64,000 nucleotides of DNA from Candidatus Binatus soli. GTDB lineage: Bacteria; Desulfobacterota; Binatia; Binatales; Binataceae. The stretch lies in contig DLMJ01000038.1 in the NCBI GenBank assembly GCA_002479255.1, positions 9,290 to 73,289 of the forward strand, in the 5' to 3' direction. Under the pieces are notes generated by a model that made no database searches, was not told the origin of the DNA, and saw nothing but the letters and a program-made list of their open reading frames with translations. This document shows, one piece after another, positions 1 to 10,243 of this stretch (within the stretch, counting starts at the first letter, position 1; each line of letters starts with the position of its first letter). Made by a program: the position numbers and the translations under genes.

Positions 1-1
1 C

Positions 2-1735
<1,734 letters not shown>

Positions 1736-1761
1736 GCGGATTTCACAGCTCGCATTCCTTG

Positions 1762-1800
1762 AAGGGCCGCACGCATCGTCGTGCGGCCCTTTTCTTTTTG
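1762..1800 (+). terminator. Rho-independent terminator after hppA
   Basis: A 12-bp perfect stem (AAGGGCCGCACG pairing with CGTGCGGCCCTT) closes a 6-base loop and is followed by a T-rich tail. It lies 27 bases after the hppA stop. The rest of the gap to base 2097 holds no gene I can support. Confidence 0.9.
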
Positions 1801-2097
1801 CTTCGATTCCCAATTCTCCGTATCTTCGCGGTTCATCCCTATGGCAATCGAATATCGCGCACGCCAACGCAGGACCGTTGCCGCCCGCCGAGTACGAAGC
1901 GATTCGCGCTCGATGGCGCTCGGTCGCTCCCCGTGATTGGACTGGACAGCGCTAGCAGTGCGTTCGCCGGACAACAAACAGACGGGCGATAGCGTCGAGG
2001 TCGTGTGAGTCGCCGCCAACCTCGGGTGCAGGCGCCATTGACGGGCGGCTGTCCTGCGGACAATTGTAAGATCAAGCGTAGAAACACTGCTGGAGCA

Positions 2098-2631
2098 ATG
2101 GTTCTTCGACCCGCACACACCGCTTTCCTTTTCTTCATTGCGATTTGCGCAGGTTTGCGCGGCGGTCTGGTCAACGCTGCTGAACACCCCGACGCCTTCC
2201 TCACGTACCCCAATGCCGCAAACGTATGGACTGGCAGTGTGGGCTCGACCGACCAGCTTACCTACGATGTAGTTGCGAAGTATCCAGCCTCTCACGTTAT
2301 CGGCTGGATTTCCCGCAAGCTGCAAAAGGCTGGCTGGGAACCTCTTGTGTATGATTTCTTAAACCCGGGCTTACCCTCATCTCGAGTGACGGGTTGGCAG
2401 GAGTTCCTGGACGGAACAAAAGACCCCACGTTATGTGTTCACCAATGGATTGGCGATTGGAAAGACGCAGCCGGAAATATCGTCAGGTATTTGTTTCGCT
2501 ATACGCAACTTGAATGTGGGACCTCCGATCTCACTGACCTCGCAGTGAGCGCTGTATACGTTCCCGCGGCTGCGGCTCGGCAAGCAGAGCAGATGTTCGG
2601 GCAGCAGGAGAAGGAACACAAGCCACAGTGA
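2098..2631 (+). CDS. Secreted protein of unknown function
   Basis: A 177-residue protein that I do not recognise. I start it at the ATG followed by a Sec signal peptide (charged MVLRPAH, a hydrophobic run, then a likely cut after VNAA). An in-frame start 93 bases upstream would add an atypical arginine-rich tail. The mature part has several aromatic residues and two cysteines (TLCVHQW and QLECGTS) that could form a disulfide, and it ends in a polar tail. The region is AT-richer than hppA. It precedes the methyltransferase-like gene by 16 bases and may be cotranscribed with it. The function is unknown. Confidence 0.6.
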   Translation: MVLRPAHTAFLFFIAICAGLRGGLVNAAEHPDAFLTYPNAANVWTGSVGSTDQLTYDVVAKYPASHVIGWISRKLQKAGWEPLVYDFLNPGLPSSRVTGWQEFLDGTKDPTLCVHQWIGDWKDAAGNIVRYLFRYTQLECGTSDLTDLAVSAVYVPAAAARQAEQMFGQQEKEHKPQ

Positions 2632-2647
2632 CTGCGCGCAGGCACGG

Positions 2648-3262
2648 ATGAGTTCCTGGCGTTTTGTCCCGCTTGCGATGCTGGCGATGTACGCAGCCGT
2701 GATGAGCGGAATCATTCTGCAATACCGCCGCAGGTACGGCCGCTCGCCCATTCGGCTTTCCGGTTCGGATGGGGCCATGGATAGGATTAAGGAGGCCGCC
2801 CTCATTCTCTTTGGTGTTCTGCTTGTTTGGCAGGCCGCTGCGGCCGCCTTTGGGCTGTACATCCCACTGGGGAACCGGCTTTTCGATCCGCTGCCCGCTT
2901 TGGGCACGATAATCGCGTTTGCGGGTGCGTCATTGATTCTCAGCGCGATCGTGACCATGGGCGCGTCTTGGGACATCCCGATCAGCCCCGAGCAGAACAG
3001 TCCCGCGGCTGGGCTTATAACCTCCGGACCGTTCCGGTTTTCGCGCAATCCGATCTATCTCGGGATGCTCGTAACGCTGGTGGGCTGGATGCTGCTGATT
3101 CCGGCGCTGCTCTCGTTCATCATCCTGATTGGGGCCATCCTGAACCTCCGCCATCAGGCGCTCGAAGAGGAAGAGTATCTGATCCGGACGTACGGCCCGG
3201 ACTACGCGGTGTGGGCGCGCGAGGTCGGCCGCTTCGTCCCCTGGTTCGGCCGGCTTGCGTGA
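2648..3262 (+). CDS. Isoprenylcysteine carboxyl methyltransferase-like membrane protein
   Basis: A 204-residue polytopic membrane protein of the ICMT/PEMT-like methyltransferase family. In this family the SAM-binding motifs lie in the C-terminal third. Visible signatures are GPFRFSRNPIYLGML (residues about 127-141), a hydrophobic hairpin, then RHQALEEEEYLIRTYGPDY and VGRFVPW. At least four hydrophobic segments are present. Bacterial members probably methylate small molecules or lipids, but the substrate cannot be read from sequence. A CPBP-family membrane protease gene follows 78 bases downstream. The two families act together in eukaryotic prenyl-protein processing, but that link is not established in bacteria. 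Confidence 0.85.
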   Translation: MSSWRFVPLAMLAMYAAVMSGIILQYRRRYGRSPIRLSGSDGAMDRIKEAALILFGVLLVWQAAAAAFGLYIPLGNRLFDPLPALGTIIAFAGASLILSAIVTMGASWDIPISPEQNSPAAGLITSGPFRFSRNPIYLGMLVTLVGWMLLIPALLSFIILIGAILNLRHQALEEEEYLIRTYGPDYAVWAREVGRFVPWFGRLA

Positions 3263-3340
3263 TCGAACCGCGCGCGAATTTAGGATCCGGATCGCTTTCA
3301 GCTCAGGAAGATTGATAGGTTCTGCCGACCGAACGGACGC

Positions 3341-4156
3341 ATGGGCGATTCTTACAGATACAAACCGCTTGGCTACTTTGCGCTGGTGTTCGCTCTGACT
3401 TGGGCGTCCTGGTCATTCGCTGCTTACTACAGCTACCAGCGCGAAATGGGGCTGTACAGCAACCTGTTCGCGCTGCTTGGGCTGCTGGGGCCTTTTTTTG
3501 CAGCCCTGATCATGATCCGGAATTCAGGGAGCCGGGACCTGAAGCACGATGTCAGGGAGAGATTTGTCGATCTCAGGCTCATCAGACCCGGCTACATCCC
3601 GGTCATTTTGATCCTGATGCCGTTTACGTTGTTTCTTTCGACATGGCTGTCGATTGGTGTTGGCCGATCCGCCGATCAGTTCCGCTTTTCGGGCGGATTT
3701 GCGGCTATGCTGCCGATCATCCTTCTTGCCCCCACCTTCGAAGAGCTCGGATGGCGAGGCTACGGAATGGACAGCCTCCTGGCGAAATTCGGCATGATGA
3801 AGGCGACGCTGTTGTTCAGCGTCCTATGGGCGATATGGCACGTTCCCCTGTTCTTCATCGATCGCACCTATCAGAACGGCCTGTGGAACAGCAGCCCGAT
3901 TTACGTCGCCAACTTCTTTGTCAGCATCCTCCCGGCAGCCATCCTCATGAACTGGGTGTACTACAAAAACAATCGAAGCATCGTGGCCGCGATCCTGTTG
4001 CATATGGCGCTGGATGCAACCGCGGAGGCGTTCCAAACCGAACAATTTACCAAATGCATCTGGACGGGTGTGTTGTTGTTCATTTCGATTCTGGTCATCG
4101 CGGCAAACAGAGCATTCTTCTTCGCAGCAGGGGCCCCGGTCCCTGCACCTGAGTAA
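3341..4156 (+). CDS. CPBP-family intramembrane metalloprotease
   Basis: A 271-residue membrane protein with about seven hydrophobic segments. The CPBP (Abi/CAAX-protease) motifs are clear: the glutamate pair in FEELGWRGYG (about residues 130-139), the histidine in WAIWHVPLFF, and a late histidine in ILLHMALD. These residues are the expected catalytic and metal ligands in this family. Bacterial members serve in prenyl-protein-like processing, bacteriocin immunity or regulated proteolysis; nothing nearby picks one. The codon use is less GC-rich than in the housekeeping genes downstream. Confidence 0.88.
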   Translation: MGDSYRYKPLGYFALVFALTWASWSFAAYYSYQREMGLYSNLFALLGLLGPFFAALIMIRNSGSRDLKHDVRERFVDLRLIRPGYIPVILILMPFTLFLSTWLSIGVGRSADQFRFSGGFAAMLPIILLAPTFEELGWRGYGMDSLLAKFGMMKATLLFSVLWAIWHVPLFFIDRTYQNGLWNSSPIYVANFFVSILPAAILMNWVYYKNNRSIVAAILLHMALDATAEAFQTEQFTKCIWTGVLLFISILVIAANRAFFFAAGAPVPAPE

Positions 4157-4244
4157 GGAGAAAAGAGGCGGAATTCGGATTCCCGAAACTCATACCGGGT
4201 TTCGGACTTTCTGTGTGAACCGGATTCGGCACGGAGCAGAGCGC

Positions 4245-5111
4245 ATGGAAATCGCATGGATCGGAACCGGAATAATGGGCGCGCCGATGGCGCGACGACT
4301 ACTCGGCGGAGGCCATCGCGTCCGCGTCTTCAATCGCTCAGCCGACAAGGCGCGAGCACTCGCCCCTGACGGCGCGATCATCGTCGCCGACGCCGCTGCG
4401 TGCGTCGCTGGTAGCGAAGTCGTGTTCATCATGGTGCCCGACACGCCCGACGTGGAGGCGACCGTCGCGAAGATCGAGCCCGCACTGAAGACCGGGCAAC
4501 TCGTCGTCGATATGAGCACTATTTCGCCGATGGCGGAGCGCGCGATCGCGTCGCGCCTGAAGCCGGCCGGCGTCGATTACCTGGATGCGCCGGTATCGGG
4601 CGGCGACGTCGGCGCACGCGACGGCACGCTCGCGATAATGGTTGGCGGGGAAGCGTCGGCGTTCGAGCGTGCGCGTCCGCTGTTCGATCTGCTTGGGCGC
4701 AGGGTCACGCACATGGGCGCGTCGGGCGCGGGCCAGATGACCAAGCTTGCCAATCAGATCGCGGTCGCGCTTGCGCTGGAGGCGGCGGCCGAGGCGATCA
4801 AGTTCGCGGAGGCCGGCGGTCTCGATGCGTCGCGGGTGGTCGAGGCGATAGGCGCGGGCGCGGCCGCGTCGTGGCAGTTGTCGAATCTCGGTCCCAAAAT
4901 AATAGCCGGCGATTATCGGCCCGGATTCTTTATCAAGCTGATTCGCAAGGACCTCCGCCTGGTGGTCGAGGCGGCGCGTGAATCGGGCCTCGCGCTGCCC
5001 GGACTTTCGCTGATGGCGTCGATGTTCAACGCCGCCGCCGTGCTTGGTCACGATCTCGACGGAACGCAGGCGGTCGCGGCGGCACTCGACAGATTGGCGG
5101 ACGTGAAGTAG
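4245..5111 (+). CDS. 3-hydroxyisobutyrate dehydrogenase family oxidoreductase
   Basis: A 288-residue NAD(P)-dependent beta-hydroxyacid dehydrogenase. The Rossmann motif GTGIMGAPMA opens the protein. The substrate loop DAPVSGGDVGARDGT lies near residue 110 and the catalytic-lysine helix GAGQMTKLANQ follows. I start at the ATG giving MEIAWIG, which has GGAG upstream; an upstream in-frame start would add a non-conserved arginine-rich stretch. Relatives act on 3-hydroxyisobutyrate, tartronate semialdehyde or succinic semialdehyde, and the exact substrate is not decidable. It precedes two crotonase genes, which suggests valine or other acyl-CoA catabolism. Confidence 0.88.
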   Translation: MEIAWIGTGIMGAPMARRLLGGGHRVRVFNRSADKARALAPDGAIIVADAAACVAGSEVVFIMVPDTPDVEATVAKIEPALKTGQLVVDMSTISPMAERAIASRLKPAGVDYLDAPVSGGDVGARDGTLAIMVGGEASAFERARPLFDLLGRRVTHMGASGAGQMTKLANQIAVALALEAAAEAIKFAEAGGLDASRVVEAIGAGAAASWQLSNLGPKIIAGDYRPGFFIKLIRKDLRLVVEAARESGLALPGLSLMASMFNAAAVLGHDLDGTQAVAAALDRLADVK

Positions 5112-5147
5112 TAGCAGAGTTGAACCCGGATTTTTTGGAGGCCAAAA

Positions 5148-5957
5148 ATGGCAGACCATCTGCTCACGGAACTGAAGGACCGCGTCCTTTACCTCACGAT
5201 GAATCGGCCCGACAAGCTCAACGCGATGAGCATCGAGATGATGGGCGGGCTGGTGGACAACCTGACGCGCGCCGCGACCAATCGCGAGATTGGCGCCGTC
5301 GTGCTGACCGGTGCGGGGCGCGGATTCTGCTCCGGCGGAGATATCGGCGCGATGCGCGAACGCAACGAGGGCGCAGGCGGATCGGGCGCGCCGCAGACGG
5401 TCGAGGACCTCGTCGCGGGGCTGCGGCGCGGCGAAGAGGCGTCGCGGATGCTGCACGAGATGGCGAAGGTGACGATCGCGGCGGTCAACGGACCCGCGGC
5501 CGGCGCGGGCCTGAGCCTGGCGATGGCGTGCGACATCAGGATCGCGTCCGACACGGCGCGCTTCGCCACGGCGTTCGCCAAGGTCGGTTTCGCGGGTGAT
5601 TACGGCGGCACCTGGTCGCTGACGCAATTGGTCGGGTCGGCCAAGGCGCGCGAATTATATTTCCTGGCCGACGTGATCGGCGCCGACGAGGCGTTGCGAA
5701 TCGGACTGGCAAATCGCGTCGTGCCGTCGGCGTCGTTCCGCGACGAGGTGCATGCGATAGCGTCGAGGATCGCCAACGGGCCGTCGATTGCCTATTCGTA
5801 TATGAAGGCGAATCTCAACGCGGCGATCAATCACGAGTTCAACGAGCTGCTCGACCGCGAGGCGTGGGGGCAAATTATGACCGGCCTTACCGAGGATCAT
5901 CGCGAGGCCGTCAAAGCGTTTCTCGCCAAGCGCCCGCCGACGTTTAAGGGCAGATAG
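5148..5957 (+). CDS. Enoyl-CoA hydratase/isomerase (crotonase), PaaG-like
   Basis: A 269-residue crotonase-fold enzyme acting on acyl-CoA thioesters. The oxyanion-hole motifs are GAGRGFCSGGDIGAM and NGPAAGAGLSLAMACD. In the catalytic region GFAGDYGGTWSLTQLVG an aspartate stands where classical hydratases have the second glutamate. That pattern is typical of PaaG-type isomerases, so an isomerase role is as likely as hydration. A strong GGAGG ribosome site precedes the ATG. It sits between a dehydrogenase and a second crotonase in the same direction, probably one operon. Confidence 0.9.
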   Translation: MADHLLTELKDRVLYLTMNRPDKLNAMSIEMMGGLVDNLTRAATNREIGAVVLTGAGRGFCSGGDIGAMRERNEGAGGSGAPQTVEDLVAGLRRGEEASRMLHEMAKVTIAAVNGPAAGAGLSLAMACDIRIASDTARFATAFAKVGFAGDYGGTWSLTQLVGSAKARELYFLADVIGADEALRIGLANRVVPSASFRDEVHAIASRIANGPSIAYSYMKANLNAAINHEFNELLDREAWGQIMTGLTEDHREAVKAFLAKRPPTFKGR

Positions 5958-5992
5958 GCGCTGAGGGGGTGTCCCGGATCCGGGGGTCAACG

Positions 5993-6793
5993 ATGGACTT
6001 CAAGACGATCATCTACGATGCGCGCGACCACGTCGCGAAAATCACCATCAACCGCGCCGAGCGGATGAACGGCTACAACGACACGATGGTCAAGGAAATG
6101 TGCGCGGCGATTGATCTCGCGCGCCAGGACGACGAAGTCCGCGTGTTGATCATCACGGGCAGCGGACGCGCGTTCTGCGCCGGTGGCGATATCAGCGGCG
6201 CGCCCGAGAGCCGCTCGCGATTTCATGGGCATCCGATGGGTCATATGCTGGAGATGCGCGAAGGGTTCCATCAGCTGGTGTTGTCGCTGCATCGCTTCGA
6301 CAAGCCGGTGATCGCGGCGATTAACGGCGCGGCGGTGGCGGGCGGCCTGACGCTCGCGCTCTCGTGCGATTTTAGAATCGCCTCGGACCAGGCGCGGCTG
6401 GGGGACACCGCGCTCAAGTTCGCGCTGCTCTGCGACGAAGGCGGAGCGTACCTTTTCCCCCGCTTCATGGGATTGGATCGCGCACTCAAGATGACGCTGC
6501 TGTCCGAAGTCTATGACGCCAGGACGGCGCTCGAACTCGGGCTGGTTACAGAAGTGGTGCCGCACGCGGAACTCGAGGCGCGGGTGAACGATTTCGCGCG
6601 GCGGCTCGCCGACGGACCGCCCTTGGCAATAAGGCTGGCCAAACGCATGATGTACAAGCAGCGCGAGATGACGCTGGAGAATGCGCTCGAGGACGCCGCG
6701 CTCAACGTGATGATCACAAACCCGTCCGAAGACGTGCGCGAGGGCATCCGCGCCTTCCGCGAAAAACGCAAGCCGAATTTCAAGGGCAAGTGA
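5993..6793 (+). CDS. Enoyl-CoA hydratase/isomerase (crotonase)
   Basis: A 266-residue crotonase paralogue of the preceding gene. Motifs are GSGRAFCAGGDISG, NGAAVAGGLTLALSCD and FALLCDEGGAYLFPRFMG, where an acidic DEGGA replaces the usual PGAGGTQ. The two general-base glutamates of classical crotonase are therefore not in their standard places and the reaction is uncertain. The start is the ATG giving MDFKTIIY; a start eight codons earlier is possible but less conserved in style. It lies 35 bases after the first crotonase. Confidence 0.88.
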   Translation: MDFKTIIYDARDHVAKITINRAERMNGYNDTMVKEMCAAIDLARQDDEVRVLIITGSGRAFCAGGDISGAPESRSRFHGHPMGHMLEMREGFHQLVLSLHRFDKPVIAAINGAAVAGGLTLALSCDFRIASDQARLGDTALKFALLCDEGGAYLFPRFMGLDRALKMTLLSEVYDARTALELGLVTEVVPHAELEARVNDFARRLADGPPLAIRLAKRMMYKQREMTLENALEDAALNVMITNPSEDVREGIRAFREKRKPNFKGK

Positions 6794-6848
6794 GTTTTTA
6801 CTTTTCACTCACTTCCAAGCCGCCCCCGCTACAGGAGAACTGGTCCGC

Positions 6849-7268
6849 ATGCCGATGAAGAAAAAAGATGTCGAGAAGCTGCTCAACAAACCGATCGTGG
6901 CGGTGGTCGCGGTCACCGCGCCCGACGGCGCGCCGCACGCGGCGCCGACCTGGTACGAGTACGCCGACGGGCAAATCGTCTTTCACACCGGCACCGAGTC
7001 GTTCAAATACAAATGCCTCATGCGCGATCCACGCTTGACGCTGGTGGTCGATACCAAGAAGGCGCCGTACAAGGCGGTGGTGCTGAAGGGGCGCGCGACG
7101 CTCGAGGAAAAGATCGACGACAAGCGGACGGAGCGGATGGCGGTCGGATACCTGGGCAAGAAACTCGGCAAGGCGTACGCGAAATCGCTCAAGGGCAGCA
7201 AGGTCGTCGTCGTGAGCTTCAAGCCGGCGCGCACGATCTCGTGGGACTACGGGCAGGAGCGCCCTTAG
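6849..7268 (+). CDS. PPOX-class flavin/F420-binding split-barrel protein
   Basis: A 139-residue protein of the pyridoxamine-phosphate-oxidase-like split-barrel superfamily. The segment VVAVTAPDGAPHAAPTWYEY, then FHTGTESFKYKCLMRDPRLTL and the KGRATLEE strand match the Rv1155-like F420-dependent subgroup. That subgroup typically reduces small molecules with F420 or flavin. Cofactor choice cannot be settled by eye. AGGAG lies about 12 bases before the ATG. It is followed closely by the Mrp gene. Confidence 0.82.
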   Translation: MPMKKKDVEKLLNKPIVAVVAVTAPDGAPHAAPTWYEYADGQIVFHTGTESFKYKCLMRDPRLTLVVDTKKAPYKAVVLKGRATLEEKIDDKRTERMAVGYLGKKLGKAYAKSLKGSKVVVVSFKPARTISWDYGQERP

Positions 7269-7320
7269 CGCATGAGATGCGGCCTCAAGCATCGCGCGGC
7301 TTTCGACGGGCTAATCCATC

Positions 7321-7336
7321 TGCGATAATTGCATTA
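7321..7336 (+). promoter_or_regulatory. Possible extended -10 promoter just before the Mrp GTG start
   Basis: TGCGATAAT at 7321-7329 resembles an extended -10 element (TG-N-TATAAT). A start of transcription about seven bases later would fall at or next to the GTG at 7337, where no Shine-Dalgarno is visible. This would make a leaderless or near-leaderless mRNA. The -35 side (TTTCGA) is weak. Confidence 0.3.
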
Positions 7337-8386
7337 GTGGCACGACAGGTACCAAACGATGCGGTTATCGAGGCGCTCGGACACGTAAAGTATCCCGGTT
7401 ACGGCGCCGATATCGTTGCGCTTGGAATCGTCGAGGATGCCCGGCCGGCGCAAAACGGCGGCTACGCGATCACGATTCGGCAGGTCACTGAGCGCGACGA
7501 GGTGATCCGCGAGCTGGCCGGGAAAATCCATCACGCGCTCACGCACGACCTCGGCGTGCCCAGCGTCGAGCTTAGGGTGCATCGAATCGAAGCCGAGCTT
7601 GGCGAAAAAACCGGCCGCGTGCGGCTCGAAGGCACCAGGCACATAATCGCGGTGGGAAGCGGCAAGGGCGGAGTCGGCAAATCCACCGTCGCGGCAAACC
7701 TGGCGGTCGCCCTGGCGCGATTGGGCTTCAGCGTCGGCCTGCTCGACGCCGACATCTACGGGCCGTCGATCCCGATGATGTTCAACGCCGGTGACGAGCG
7801 GCCCAAGTCGGCGGGCGGACAGAATTTCCACCCGATCGAAAAGTACGGCGTGAAAATGATCTCGATCGGATTTTTCCTGGGCGAGAAGGCGCCGATTATC
7901 TGGCGCGGGCCGATGGTGATGGGGGCGGTGCGCCAATTCCTCAAGGACACGCTGTGGGGCAGCCAGGATTTTCTCGTCGTCGATCTTCCACCCGGCACTG
8001 GCGACGCGCAGTTGACGCTCGCGCAGCAAGTCTCGCTCGACGGCGCCGTGATCGTGACGACGCCCCAGGACGTTGCGCTGCTCGACGCGACACGCGCGGT
8101 CAAGATGTTTCGGCAGGTGCATTGTCCGATTCTTGGCGTGGTCGAGAACATGAGCTATTTCGTCTGTCCGGATTGCGGCGAGCGCGACGAACTTTTTGGC
8201 CACGGTGGCGGCGAGCGGATGGCCGCGGAGGAAGGGACCCAACTGCTCGCGCGGATCCCGATCTATCCCGAGCTGCGCCAGACCGGCGACGACGGCACGC
8301 CGATAACAATCGCCAAACCTGAGCATCCTGCGAGCGTGGCGTTCATGGAGCTCGCACGGCGGATTGCAAACGCCGCGGCCGGTTGA
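7337..8386 (+). CDS. apbC: Mrp/ApbC (NBP35-family) iron-sulfur carrier P-loop ATPase
   Basis: A 349-residue scaffold/carrier that delivers Fe-S clusters to apoproteins. Residues 1 to about 85 form the MIP18/DUF59 domain (VIEALGHVKYPGYGADIV). The ATPase domain has a deviant Walker A, GSGKGGVGKSTVAANLA, then LLDADIYGPSIPMMF and LPPGTGDAQLTL. The C-terminal CPDCGERDELFG supplies the CxxC that binds the bridging cluster. I chose GTG 7337 because the domain begins there; ATG 7277, eight bases after the previous stop, is an alternative. The ferredoxin gene downstream fits an Fe-S theme. Confidence 0.92.
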   Translation: MARQVPNDAVIEALGHVKYPGYGADIVALGIVEDARPAQNGGYAITIRQVTERDEVIRELAGKIHHALTHDLGVPSVELRVHRIEAELGEKTGRVRLEGTRHIIAVGSGKGGVGKSTVAANLAVALARLGFSVGLLDADIYGPSIPMMFNAGDERPKSAGGQNFHPIEKYGVKMISIGFFLGEKAPIIWRGPMVMGAVRQFLKDTLWGSQDFLVVDLPPGTGDAQLTLAQQVSLDGAVIVTTPQDVALLDATRAVKMFRQVHCPILGVVENMSYFVCPDCGERDELFGHGGGERMAAEEGTQLLARIPIYPELRQTGDDGTPITIAKPEHPASVAFMELARRIANAAAG

Positions 8387-8513
8387 CAACTAACAACTTG
8401 AAATACTTGCTCGATTTGCCGCGCGCCGATATTGTTGCCGTTCGGTCCTATCGTTTCGTCGCCGCCCAGGCGCGGCAACCTAATTCAACAATGACCGGAA
8501 TTGGAGCTCGAAA

Positions 8514-8849
8514 ATGGCCACGGTGATAACAGAAGAATGCATTAACTGCGGTGCGTGCGAGCCGGAATGCCCCAACACCGCGATTTACGAAGGCGGCGCG
8601 CAATGGGAACTCAACGGCGCGACCACGCCCGCGATCAAGGACGACCTCTACTATATCGTCCCCGACAAATGCACCGAATGCGTCGGCTTCTTCGACCAGG
8701 AACAGTGCGCGGCGGTTTGCCCCGTCGATTGCTGCATCCCGGACCCCAACATTCCCGAGACCGATGAGGTCCTTATCGAGCGTGCTCGCGTCCTCCATCC
8801 CGATCAAACCTTCGGCGCCGAATACCCGTCGCGGTTTCGAAAGGGCTGA
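8514..8849 (+). CDS. 2[4Fe-4S] ferredoxin
   Basis: A 111-residue electron carrier with two cluster motifs: CINCGACEPECPNTAIYEGG near the N-terminus, and CTECVGFFDQEQCAAVCPVD with a long insert in the second site, as in YfhL/Alvin-type ferredoxins. A C-terminal tail of about 35 residues follows. The insert and tail are typical of low-potential ferredoxins of this type. It lies between the Mrp Fe-S carrier and inositol-phosphate synthase, and the redox partner is not visible. Confidence 0.95.
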   Translation: MATVITEECINCGACEPECPNTAIYEGGAQWELNGATTPAIKDDLYYIVPDKCTECVGFFDQEQCAAVCPVDCCIPDPNIPETDEVLIERARVLHPDQTFGAEYPSRFRKG

Positions 8850-8867
8850 CGCCAAGGAGCCTGAAGT

Positions 8868-10187
8868 TTGACGACAAAAAATTCCGTCCGAATCGCGCCC
8901 GCGGACGGCAAGCTCGGCGTGCTGCTGCCCGGCATCGGCGCCGTCAGCACGACGTTCATCGCCGGAGTCGAGGCGGTTAAGCGCGGGCTGGGCGCGCCGA
9001 TCGGATCTCTGACCCAGCTGGCCACGGTTCGCCTCGGCAAGCGCACCGAGGGACGCACGCCGCTGATCAAGGACTTCGTCCCGCTGGCCAAACTGGAAGA
9101 TCTCGAATTCGGCGGATGGGACATTTACGAAGACAGCGCCTACGAAGCGGCGCGCCACGCCGCGGTGCTCGATCCTGCGCTCCTGGAGCAGGTGCGCGCG
9201 CCCCTGGAAAAAATTCATCCGATGGAGGCGGTGTTCGACCAGGACTACGTGCGCAACATCCGCGGCCCCAATCTGAAGGAAGCCCGCACCAAGATGGACA
9301 AGGCCGCGATGCTGATGGATGACATCCGGCAGTTCCAGAAACGCACCGGCGTCGCGCGCACCGTGATGATATGGTGCGGCTCGACGGAAGTGTTCCATCG
9401 CCCGTCGGAAGTCCATCAGAGTTTGAAAGCCTTCGAGGCCGGGCTCGCCAACAATGATCCCGAAATCGCGCCAAGCCAGATCTACGCCTACGCCGCGCTC
9501 AAGATGGGAATCCCGCACGCAAACGGCGCGCCCAACCTGACCACCGACACGCCCGCGTTGCTGGAACTCGCGCGCGAGACCAACCTCCCCGTCTGCGGCA
9601 AGGACTTCAAGACCGGGCAGACGTTTATGAAGACGCTGATCGCACCCGGACTGAAGGCCCGCATGCTGGGGATGTCGGGATGGTTCTCGACCAACATCCT
9701 GGGCAATCGCGATGGCGAGGTGCTGGAAGATCCCGGCTCGTTCAAGTCCAAGGAAGAGACCAAGCTGTCTGTGCTGGACCAGATCCTTCAGCCCGAGCTG
9801 CATCCGCAGCTTTACAGCGACGTGTTCCACTCGGTGAAAATCAATTACTACCCGCCGCGCGGCGACTCCAAGGAGGGATGGGACAATATCGATATCTTCG
9901 GATGGCTCGGCTATCCGATGCAGATAAAGATCAACTTCCTGTGCCGCGATTCGATCCTGGCGGCGCCGCTGGTGCTCGACCTCGTGTTGTTTCTCGATTT
10001 GGCGCACCGCGCCGGCATGCGCGGGATTCAGGAATGGCTGTCCTTCTACTTCAAGGCGCCGATGCACGCGCCAAACATCTATCCCGAGCACGACATCTTC
10101 ATCCAGCTGATGAAGCTCAAGAACACGCTGCGCTGGATGCGCGGCGAGGACCTCATCACGCATCTCGGGCTTGAATACTACGACTGA
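8868..10187 (+). CDS. ino1: Inositol-3-phosphate synthase
   Basis: A 439-residue NAD+-dependent enzyme converting glucose 6-phosphate to 1L-myo-inositol 1-phosphate, the first step to inositol lipids or osmolytes. Family signatures are the glycine-rich GVLLPGIGAVSTTFIAG, the nucleotide-contact motif CGSTEV, GKDFKTGQT, and the late SVKINYYPPRGDSKEGWD and QIKINFLCRDSILAAPLVLD. The start is TTG; it is supported by AAGGAG eight bases upstream and by the absence of an upstream ATG with a site. It is one of the clearer assignments in the window. Confidence 0.95.
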   Translation: MTTKNSVRIAPADGKLGVLLPGIGAVSTTFIAGVEAVKRGLGAPIGSLTQLATVRLGKRTEGRTPLIKDFVPLAKLEDLEFGGWDIYEDSAYEAARHAAVLDPALLEQVRAPLEKIHPMEAVFDQDYVRNIRGPNLKEARTKMDKAAMLMDDIRQFQKRTGVARTVMIWCGSTEVFHRPSEVHQSLKAFEAGLANNDPEIAPSQIYAYAALKMGIPHANGAPNLTTDTPALLELARETNLPVCGKDFKTGQTFMKTLIAPGLKARMLGMSGWFSTNILGNRDGEVLEDPGSFKSKEETKLSVLDQILQPELHPQLYSDVFHSVKINYYPPRGDSKEGWDNIDIFGWLGYPMQIKINFLCRDSILAAPLVLDLVLFLDLAHRAGMRGIQEWLSFYFKAPMHAPNIYPEHDIFIQLMKLKNTLRWMRGEDLITHLGLEYYD

Positions 10188-10243
10188 CGGGCGTGACGCG
10201 GGCCGTTTCGCTCACGAGCGCGCCGCACTAGAATCAAGGCTCG

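Noticed and set aside
8448..10163. Long minus-strand frame of 571 codons opposite inositol-phosphate synthase
   Set aside because: The plus strand carries a fully recognisable enzyme; the antisense protein is Arg/His-rich without motifs.
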